This document shows, in pieces, positions 59,401 to 64,000 of a stretch of DNA of 64,000 nucleotides. The notes below the pieces were generated by a model that did not search any database, was not told the DNA's origin, and saw only the letters and a program-made list of their open reading frames with translations. Source of the DNA: Metaphire vulgaris (lineage: Eukaryota; Annelida; Clitellata; Crassiclitellata; Megascolecidae); contig CM030862.1 in the NCBI GenBank assembly GCA_018105865.1, positions 620,001 through 684,000 of the forward strand. The letters are read 5' to 3'. Positions within the stretch are counted from its first letter, which is position 1. The number at the start of each line of letters is the position of its first letter. The translations under genes and the position numbers were made by a program.

Positions 59401-61610
59401 TATATAGTCTAGGATTGTGATGATGACGAACGAACCTCCCTGAAAATATGCACTGCATTCGAACTGAGTTTCCCGAAAGGCCGAGAATTGCTTCTTCGTT
59501 CAACTGATTCTTATTATGTATGATGGGATGGACGTCAAAGACCGTTTCATCTGTTCCAGTATAAAACAGCATTTGCAAAAAACGCCGAAACTAATAAAAG
59601 TCCTGCTTAAACTCATAGACCAGTTCGCATCAGTAAAAGCAGGAAAAGTCCATGTGTATAGTTTGGATCAGAGTTTGGGAACCGTTCCCTTTGACATGCA
59701 TGATTAGATTTGATTCATAGTACAAATAGCCATATTAGTTTACGACAACGTTGATGTTAAGATGTCTGGTTCAAGATGTCTGGCCTACAACAGAGCAGCG
59801 TATTAAGAAATAGAGCACTCCCAGACATTTCATACTACACACTAACGCCATTGACTGTACGAGAACGAGCCACATCGCCTAGATGAAAGTCCTGCCGAAT
59901 ATCTTGTGGATCGAATGGCTAGCTAGTAGGGCGTTCGAGGGAAGAGCCGCGTATTAAGATATTTGGTTCATTATACAACAGGTTTTATAGATATAAAAAA
60001 CAAGTTTTATAATTAATTCGCTGGTTGAGAGAAGCCAATTGAAGTCCTGTTGAATAGAAGGTGTATAGGACCTAGATATGCAAAGATCTAATCGATTTGA
60101 AGAAATTCTCCGACAAAATCCACATTTTCCTCTTGTTCCTTCTTCATTGCTTTAACTTATGCTAGAATAACCAACAATATCATTCTCAATTTCGATCCAC
60201 AGGGTTCGAAATAGAGCACTCCCAGACCCAGCCATTTCATACTACACACTAACGCCATTGACTGTACGAGAACGAGGCACATCAACTAAATGAAAGTCCT
60301 GCTGAATATCTTGTGGAATGCCAAGTAGGGCGATCGAGGGAAGAGACTCGTATTAAGATATCTGGTTCATTATAGGCCTACAACAGGTTTTATGGATATC
60401 TAAAACAAGTTTTGCTGTATAATTAATTCGCTGTGTAAGAGTAGCCAATTGAAGGCGTGTTGAATATAGGGCATATAGGAGCTAGATATGGAAAAATCTA
60501 ATCGGTTTTTAGAAATTCTCTGACAAAATCCTCATTTTCTTCTTGTTCCATCTTCATTGCTTTAACAATTGCAAGAATAACCAACATGTACGCTATTTTG
60601 TAGCGGAAATTTGAACAGCTTGAACCAGGGGCGCCCACACAAGGGGGGAAAGGAAGCAAATGCTTCCTGAAAAACCTAAGGGGGGAGGAAATTCCCCCCT
60701 GAGTTTTGGTATCACGTTAGAGTAGTATATTTATTCGATAAGCCCCTCAATGACTGCGCAATTACTGGCTTAATTGCAGTGCAATTTTGTAACTTCATAT
60801 AAGATTACCGGTACTCAATTCAAGCTCAAGTTCATTATTATCAGGCATTCATAAAATGTTATTATTATTGTAACTTTTACATAGTCATTCTAATGATGAA
60901 GAGTGCAAACTTCCTGTGAAATATAAATCGTTTATAACAAACTAATAGACTCACATGAAGTTTACATTCCAAATTAGACTACTGCAACTCCCTGCAACTC
61001 CCTCCACTACTGCAGCCTTCCAAAGACCTCCATCAACAAATTACAATCCATTCAAAACTGTGAAACGGTGCAATTAGATACTGTTAATAATAAATTAATA
61101 ATTATAATTTGCTTGTATCAGTCAGTTGCCTTAAGTCTAGTTACCCAATTTGCAGTTGTTGCAGCTTTAATGCCTCTAACATCTATGTAAAATAATGTAG
61201 GTGTGGCTGTTGGAGAAATCTAATTTTTAAAATAAATACTAAAAGTAACGTTTATTTTATTTGCATTTGGATGTGGTCATATTGCCAATGGATAATTTGC
61301 AGGTAATTTTAAATAGTTTTCCAGCGCAATTACTGCGATATCTCTCCATAGTTTCAACTTACATTTAATAGTGCTTTGTGGCTGTTGGAATTTTTCAGAA
61401 ATTAAGAATTAGAAGTTACTGGTATGAGACCTATCCTGGTGCACCAAAGTATGCGATTTAATGTCCAAAATGCACTGAAACTCACCTACGAGCACCTATT
61501 GATTTCAAAAATTTTCCAAGGTTTTACCCCGGACCCCAGGCTTTTTTCCACGAATTTGCGTGGATGGGGATTGTCAATGTTCAGTGTCGTCTTATACGGC
61601 TACTTTTTCG

Positions 61611-61674
<64 letters not shown>

Positions 61675-63693
61675 TGGTGTAAATAAATCCCTGCCGGACC
61701 CCCGTTTAAGGGCAGGGGAGGAAAGGGAGGACAGGGAAGGGGGGGAACCTGCTTCCAGCAGTCAGGGGGGGATGGGCGCCCCTGGCTTGAACATAGCACC
61801 TCAAAAGCAATGGTGCTATAGGACTGTTTAAAAAACAGCTGCAGATTTTAATTATTTTGAACAACTTCGTAACGTCTTCATTTGCGAGAATAACCAACAT
61901 GCACGCTATTTTGTAGCGTAAATCATACTATCATTGTAAGCCTACAGCATTATGATAAATTAATGGAAATAATGATAGTATATTAGTAAGTGATGAGTGT
62001 TGGCGTTTTAAAATGCACACAGAATAAACCTTATAATGACAAACTTCTGGGTGAAATCGCTTGGCTTAATATAGGTCTATATTGATCGCCTATTTGTGTA
62101 ATACAGTAAATCTTACCGAGGACTTTGACGGCAATTTCTTTGCTGTAAAGACTGTGATCTTGTATTTGATTCTTAGCTTTACATCTGTATCCTCCCGAAT
62201 CAGTTCCGTTTGCGTTGAGAATTGTCAAAGATCCTACAAAATCAGAGCGCAGTACATTATTTTGAAATCACTAGGAACAACAAGGCAGACACAAGAGAAA
62301 GCTTGTAGTAACTTCTGTCACTATAGTATAATTAATCTACGAAGACTATTTTGACTTCCGTTCGCCAGTGAAAAAATTGTCTTCTTTCTCGATATTTTAT
62401 TTCGTTATCAGTTCCTGCGAAGTCACGAATAGATAACCTGAAAGGAAGAATCACGTGTGAAAATTCATTTAGATGAATTAATATTTGAATTCATTGAATT
62501 CTATTCATTTATCCGCATTACTTCCATCATTAGCTTACCCGTGAGGGCCATGACCCTCGCTAACGGTAGACCAGGAATATTGTTACATCCCCCTAACACC
62601 CCCAACACCCCCCAATTTGAGACCGACATCCCCCTAACACCCCGCCCCTCACCAATCTCAGCTATATGGGATGACCTTTTCTTTTGTTTGTCAGACTTTT
62701 TTGGCAGGGGACCCCAGAATTTACCGACACCCCCAAATTGATAATCCTAGAAATAACCCTGCAGTAGTAGACGACTCTGGTACCACTGAGGCAAGAACGT
62801 CGTAACCACAAGTAACCGATTGGTAACTAACCGTCTAGACCCAATACAGCTCTCCGATTGAACTGGATTGGATGCCAGGTCGTGTCAGGCGGCCGTGTTC
62901 TTAGCCAGCTTATCTCTGGTTCGGGGACGCTGTGCGGCGACCGACAGCTGATCGTGAAGGTGTCGCCTGCCTTGTGACTAAGAGACGTCGGTCTATCGTC
63001 TGCCTTGAAATCTTCCAACACTGGCGAACACAGGCGAGTTTCGTTTTAACAGAATGCCAACCAATTAGTAATTATTGATGAAGACACTGTACAGATTAGC
63101 CCGACCTAACTAACCATACCAGGCTGTCCTGTCTGTGCCGATTTCTCAGTAGGTAGAGGGGCGTAGGCTTTACCGTGGGATGTTTTGTGCCGACGTCAAT
63201 AGGGCCACAAGAAATTATCTTCTGGTTAACAAATCGTGGCATTTTATTGGCATAAGATTAAAACTACAGATGCACTTTTCTCGCTTTTGGTCTATGTCTC
63301 TATGATGTGCTCAAAATCAGTTTTCTCAGTTTTTTCTCTTTCCACGCTGAGAAGAACAAGGTCACGGAGGTTTTTGGCGCCCCTTTCAAGTGGCGTCCAG
63401 GACATCTGCCCTACCTGCCATACCCTATTTACGCCAGTGAGTACGAAAGTACCAGTAAGTACCTCGAGTAACTGTTATCTCAGTACCTCGTTTGTGCGTC
63501 AATGATAAACTGGTCCTACAGACCTGCTTGTCTGATGTGGATTCCTTCCGATAGGACGCGACCGAAGTTGTTTTCGACGACCACCACATAGACGCCTTCG
63601 CTCTGTTCGTCGGCGCTTTCCAGAATCCCTCCCGCCGTCCCATTGGACGAAGCGTTCTCCGAACAGTCGATCGTATTCTTGCACCATCTTACA
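46180..63693 (-). CDS. Ig-domain receptor tyrosine kinase with MET/TAM-like kinase domain (5' end outside window)
   Basis: A single-pass surface receptor expected to bind a ligand through Ig domains and signal by Tyr phosphorylation. Exons: 63524-63693, 62832-63020, 62117-62233, 59436-59550, 57838-58031, 57327-57458, 56529-56681, 53767-54099, 52373-52567, 51833-51955, 50687-50767, 50150-50334, 49578-49687, 48363-48525, 47370-47506, 46180-46393. They total 2,611 bp with consistent phases: 869 codons plus stop. Ig domains occupy about residues 1-465, the membrane helix about 470-492 and the kinase about 560-835. All catalytic elements are present: [21 protein letters not shown] and an APE-type APEC. 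The kinase reads closest to MET and AXL (MKDF, VILPFM.NGDL), but the ectodomain has no Sema or PSI part and I see no FN3. PTK7 also has Ig repeats but a dead kinase, so it is not PTK7. No gene symbol is assigned. Confidence 0.93.
46431..46795. mobile_element. hAT element holding a nested hAT element
   Basis: CAGGGGCGTAGCGACGAGG left, CTAGCTACGCCTCTG right, flanks GCGAACCT and ACGAACCC (6 of 8). It lies 38 bp upstream of the last RTK exon's acceptor. Confidence 0.8.
46568..46764. mobile_element. Nested hAT MITE, perfect TSD
   Basis: CAGGGCCGGATTAAGG left and CCTTAATATGGCTTTG right, flanked by CCCCTAAA on both sides. It has two internal TGACAAGCAAAAAA(A)GGTTA motifs (46638 and 46676). Confidence 0.9.
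47068..47261. mobile_element. 194-bp hAT MITE (CAGTGTTTAATCTAG family)
   Basis: Interior CCGTTTCCGGGAAGAAATT and right end CTAGATTAAACGCTG, flanked by ATCATAGA on both sides. The left end is degenerate. Same family and same length as 53546-53739, in opposite orientation. Confidence 0.8.
47370..47506 (-). CDS. RTK exon o: kinase C lobe
   Basis: [20 protein letters not shown], then [13 protein letters not shown]: subdomain IX and X of Tyr kinases. Acceptor TTGCTGCAG, donor ATCAT|GTAAGA. Confidence 0.95.
48148..48346. mobile_element. hAT MITE next to RTK exon n donor
   Basis: CAGTGGCAGCTCCACAGG left and GGAGCCGCCACTG right, flanked by TGTACAAA and TGTACAAG if three extra bases (CAG) are counted at the right end. 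It ends 16 bp from the exon at 48363. Confidence 0.75.
48363..48525 (-). CDS. RTK exon n: DFG and activation loop
   Basis: [28 protein letters not shown] and [19 protein letters not shown]. The tandem Tyr pair in the activation loop parallels the MET autophosphorylation pair. Donor GTT|GTAAGA, phase 0. Confidence 0.96.
48734..49049. mobile_element. Non-autonomous hAT element
   Basis: CAGGGCCGCCGAGAGGGG left, TTCTCTCGGCGGCCCTG right, flanks GGTAGCAT and AGTAGCAT (7 of 8). Two internal GACAA(G/A)(G/C)AAAAAAGGTCATCA motifs at 48856 and 48949. Confidence 0.88.
49277..49556. mobile_element. hAT element related to 48734-49049
   Basis: The left end CAGGGCCGCCAAGAG is clear. The right end TCTCCTCAGGCCTG is a weaker match and no duplication is evident. 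Three internal GACAAGMAAAAA motifs. Confidence 0.6.
49578..49687 (-). CDS. RTK exon m: catalytic loop
   Basis: [20 protein letters not shown], then [11 protein letters not shown]: the HRDLAARN catalytic loop of receptor-type Tyr kinases. Donor GCAT|GTAAGT, phase 2. Confidence 0.96.
49800..49905 (-). mobile_element. tRNA-derived SINE (family 1)
   Basis: On the minus strand, AGATGGCAGAGTGGATTATA is the A box and GAGGTTCAAGCTCCC the B box, then GCAGTAATGCCTCCTAAGC. It matches the copy at 12838-13083. Confidence 0.8.
50150..50334 (-). CDS. RTK exon l: alpha-C helix and hinge
   Basis: [20 protein letters not shown] (alpha-C with its Glu), [12 protein letters not shown], then [17 protein letters not shown] at the hinge. 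M-K-D-F and the hinge string resemble MET and AXL most. Donor CTG|GTGAGG, phase 0. Confidence 0.95.
50394..50535. repeat. (AAT)n microsatellite
   Basis: About 47 AAT triplets with one GTAGTA interruption, 60 bp upstream of RTK exon l. Confidence 0.95.
50687..50767 (-). CDS. RTK exon k: Gly-rich loop and catalytic Lys
   Basis: [20 protein letters not shown], then VAVKTMK: completes G-K-G-Q-F-G-x-V and carries the ATP-anchoring Lys. Donor AAAT|GTGAGT, phase 1. Confidence 0.93.
51125..51419. mobile_element. 295-bp hAT MITE, perfect TSD
   Basis: CAGTGGCGTAGCCAAGG and TCCTGGCTACGCCACTG ends, flanked by TGCACTTG on both sides (51117-51124, 51420-51427). Two internal TTTTTTGCTTGTCA motifs (51281 and 51332). 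It is the cleanest member of its family here. Confidence 0.95.
51632..51793. mobile_element. hAT MITE near RTK exon j
   Basis: CAGGGGCGTAGCGACGG left, ATACGCCCCTG right, flanks CCAGTCCT and CCAGTCCC (7 of 8). It ends 39 bp from the exon j donor and is of the same family as 46431-46795. Confidence 0.87.
51833..51955 (-). CDS. RTK exon j: juxtamembrane and start of Gly-rich loop
   Basis: [10 protein letters not shown], then [20 protein letters not shown] and the first base of the next Gly codon. I-V-G-K-G opens the kinase Gly-rich loop. The donor AAAG|GTCTGC is weak, but its phase is right. Confidence 0.9.
52020..52260 (+). pseudogene. LINE ORF2 C-terminal fragment with GAA tail
   Basis: Broken plus-strand frames read [19 protein letters not shown] and [12 protein letters not shown]. 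The end GAATGGAAACAATGGAGCCC and CTGTCCCAGGACAG runs into (GAA)n at 52262. Confidence 0.75.
52262..52358. repeat. (GAA)n followed by (ATT)n
   Basis: (GAA)n at 52262-52309 forms the LINE tail; (ATT)n at 52312-52358 abuts the donor of RTK exon i. Confidence 0.93.
52373..52567 (-). CDS. RTK exon i: transmembrane segment and juxtamembrane start
   Basis: [20 protein letters not shown] is a clear membrane helix, followed by the stop-transfer run [12 protein letters not shown] and a Ser-rich cytoplasmic stretch. The last two codons overlap the flank of an ATT microsatellite in the intron. Donor GAGT|GTACGA, phase 1. Confidence 0.9.
52605..52803. mobile_element. 199-bp hAT MITE, TSD ATTCTCTAA
   Basis: CAGTGCTTATTCTAG and CCTAGAATAAACACTG ends, with ATTCTCTAA on both sides (one base may be chance). 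It inserted 37 bp upstream of the RTK exon i acceptor. Confidence 0.87.
53325..53374 (-). repeat. Repeat module before (ATT)n
   Basis: Reverse complement of the module at 13084-13141 (GTGGTTTAGGAGGCTAAGTA). Confidence 0.5.
53375..53515. repeat. Imperfect (ATT)n microsatellite
   Basis: ATT triplets with ACC, GTT and ATC variants. Confidence 0.9.
53546..53739. mobile_element. 194-bp hAT MITE with 15-bp perfect TIRs
   Basis: CAGTGTTTAATCTAG and CTAGATTAAACACTG, flanked by GCGCAGTT and GCACAGTT (7 of 8). Ends 27 bp from the RTK exon h donor. Confidence 0.9.
53767..54099 (-). CDS. RTK exon h: membrane-proximal Ig domain in one exon
   Basis: [10 protein letters not shown], then [18 protein letters not shown] and [13 protein letters not shown]: a complete Ig domain, followed by a stalk ending SEEIIR. 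Unlike the others it is not split by an intron. Donor ATTC|GTAAGA, phase 1. Confidence 0.92.
54160..56298. mobile_element. hAT element carrying an internal 194-bp satellite
   Basis: The left end CAGCGATATTCAAATGGCGG with GGCCCGCGGGCCAGATCCGA matches the left end of 29689-30237. The right end GCCCGGACCTCGGACACCAG...TGTGGCC...TGAATGACTCTG matches that element's right end. The flanks ATTTAGAG (54152-54159) and ATCTAGAG (56299-56306) agree at 7 of 8. So the whole tandem array sits between hAT termini. No transposase frame is present. It fills most of the intron between RTK exons g and h. Confidence 0.87.
54318..56220. repeat. 194-bp tandem array, about 10 copies
   Basis: Units start AAACTACAGAGAATGG at 54318, 54513, 54707, 54897, 55089, 55283, 55477, 55670, 55864 and 56058. 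Each has inverted arms AGCACTTTTGA and TCAAAAGTGCT, and CAGGCAA and TTGCCTG. Copies are nearly identical, suggesting recent homogenisation. Confidence 0.97.
56529..56681 (-). CDS. RTK exon g: second half of an Ig domain
   Basis: [20 protein letters not shown]: an L-x-F..V-x-x-D-x-S-x-x-x-C F strand, with L-Q-C in place of Y-x-C. Acceptor GTCTTATAG, donor TTCT|GTAAGT, phase 1 at both ends. Confidence 0.87.
57120..57253 (+). pseudogene. LINE ORF2 C-terminal end
   Basis: A frame ending [20 protein letters not shown], then VFRQST and stop, followed by GAAGAAGAA. It has the same kind of end as at 45785 and 52020. Confidence 0.7.
57327..57458 (-). CDS. RTK exon f: first half of an Ig domain
   Basis: [20 protein letters not shown], then [20 protein letters not shown]. 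Phase 1 at both ends. Confidence 0.93.
57623..57807. mobile_element. hAT MITE (CATAGGCGGATTTAGAG family)
   Basis: CATAGGCGGATTTAGAG left and AAATCCGCCTATGTCAA right, flanked by TTAACGGG on both sides. Ends 30 bp from the RTK exon e donor. Confidence 0.87.
57838..58031 (-). CDS. RTK exon e: second half of an Ig domain
   Basis: [16 protein letters not shown], then [20 protein letters not shown]: Trp and D-x-G-x-Y-x-C of the Ig domain started in 59436-59550. Donor CAAG|GTCTGG, phase 1. Confidence 0.93.
58207..58633. mobile_element. Composite hAT-like region
   Basis: CAGTGGCGTAGCCAAAG left and TTGGCTACACCAATG right form plausible termini. The flanks TTGAATTC and CTGATTCC match only at 5 of 8. 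Its first 210 bp resemble 62572-62761 in reverse, so a second element may be nested. Confidence 0.55.
58634..59435. other. RTK intron, nothing recognised
   Basis: AT-rich intron between exons d and e with no repeat family or reading frame I can name. Confidence 0.5.
59436..59550 (-). CDS. RTK exon d: first half of an Ig domain
   Basis: [10 protein letters not shown], then [17 protein letters not shown] with the B-strand Cys. Acceptor TACTGGAACAG (phase 1), donor GGGAG|GTTCGT (phase 2), which matches the next exon. Confidence 0.88.
59806..60606. repeat. ~400-bp tandem duplication
   Basis: GAAATAGAGCACTCCCAGAC begins both units (about 59807 and 60208), and both run through CGCCATTGACTGTACGAGAA, AATTAATTCGCTG and TTCTTCATTGCTTTAAC. 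A third, partial unit appears at 61866-61920 after the hAT insertion. Confidence 0.85.
60626..61784. mobile_element. 1.16-kb non-autonomous hAT element, perfect TSD
   Basis: CAGGGGCGCCCACACAAGG left and GATGGGCGCCCCTGG right, flanked by GCTTGAAC on both sides (60618-60625, 61785-61792). No transposase frame; an (AAT)n tract lies near its right end. Confidence 0.88.
61613..61673. repeat. (AAT)n microsatellite
   Basis: About 20 AAT triplets inside the hAT element at 60626-61784. Confidence 0.95.
62117..62233 (-). CDS. RTK exon c: second half of an Ig domain
   Basis: [20 protein letters not shown]: the D-S-G-x-Y-x-C motif closing the Ig domain begun in 62832-63020. Phase 1 at both ends. Confidence 0.93.
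62572..62761. mobile_element. hAT-like MITE
   Basis: CAGGAATATTGTTACATCC left and CCTAGAAATAACCCTG right. The flanks agree at only 5 of 8. The interior is a reverse-orientation relative of 58225-58420 and lies 70 bp from the RTK exon b donor. Confidence 0.55.
62832..63020 (-). CDS. RTK exon b: first half of an Ig domain
   Basis: [20 protein letters not shown], then FTISCRSP and [10 protein letters not shown]: the B-strand Cys and C-strand Trp of an I-set Ig domain. Phase 1 at both ends. Confidence 0.9.
63524..63693 (-). CDS. RTK exon a: second half of an Ig domain
   Basis: [20 protein letters not shown], then [13 protein letters not shown], where the usual Y-x-C is replaced by Y-V-V. Acceptor ATTTATCCAG, donor GCAG|GTCTGT, phase 1. 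Upstream exons are beyond the right edge. Confidence 0.82.
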
Positions 63694-63850
63694 CTGGATA
63701 AATAAAATCGTCAAATTACTCTTTCTTCGTTATAGAAGCTTTCATGGTTTCGTGGCAGTCAGATAAGACAAAAGTCTGCCATTTTGTTCTAAAGCGAGCG
63801 AAACAAAGAACGCTGCAAGCCAATATCGTCGGTTGTGACTTGCTTTGAGC

Positions 63851-64000
63851 CAGTGGCGTAGCCAGGATTTTCACAACAAGGGGTTTGGCCTTGGTCGTGA
63901 CCAACTTTGATAAAATTTGACAAGCAAAAAATATGTAATCGTTATTTTTTCTACTCTAAACATGCTGACAAGCAAAAAAAGAAGGCCCTCAACGTACCAG
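63851..64000. mobile_element. hAT element cut by the window edge
   Basis: Starts CAGTGGCGTAGCCAGGATTT and has TGACAAGCAAAAAATATGTA (63917-63936) and CTGACAAGCAAAAAAAGAAG (63964-63983). The right end is outside the window. Confidence 0.75.

Overview
The window is invertebrate animal nuclear DNA: intron-rich genes, GT-AG splice sites, tRNA- and 5S-headed SINEs, hAT-type DNA elements and long ATT/GAA microsatellites. The abundance of hAT termini of the CAGTGGCGTAGCCA kind, the TAGGCCTA-rich spacer and SINE bodies resembling the Deu domain suggest an invertebrate deuterostome, possibly an echinoderm. That placement is inference; no marker gene fixes the species.

Layout. (1) 1-12477 is a head-to-tail satellite of about 37 monomers of about 339 bp. 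Variant order shows a 13-monomer higher-order repeat of about 4.42 kb. It fades into one diverged monomer (12478-12780). (2) 12781-17130 is repeat-rich spacer with no gene seen. (3) About 17.1/18.5 kb to 40.9 kb holds a DENND4-family (Crag-like) Rab GEF gene on the minus strand. I joined 26 exons with splice sites and reading phase, from the ATG at 40901 to the C-terminal region; two short internal exons and a sure last exon are missing from my model. (4) 40902-46179 is intergenic and filled with hAT elements. (5) 46180-63693 holds the 3' part of a receptor tyrosine kinase gene on the minus strand. Sixteen exons join without any phase conflict into 869 codons: one partial and four complete Ig domains, a transmembrane helix, an intact MET/TAM-like kinase domain and a short tail with a YQNI motif. 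Its signal peptide and first exons lie beyond the right edge.

The two genes share no evident pathway: DENND4 acts on Rab GTPases in membrane traffic, the kinase is a cell-surface receptor. Both are heavily invaded by short non-autonomous hAT elements, many with perfect 8-bp target-site duplications and several within 40 bp of a splice site. The most striking repeat is a hAT element (54160-56298) in a kinase-gene intron that carries its own ten-copy 194-bp tandem array.
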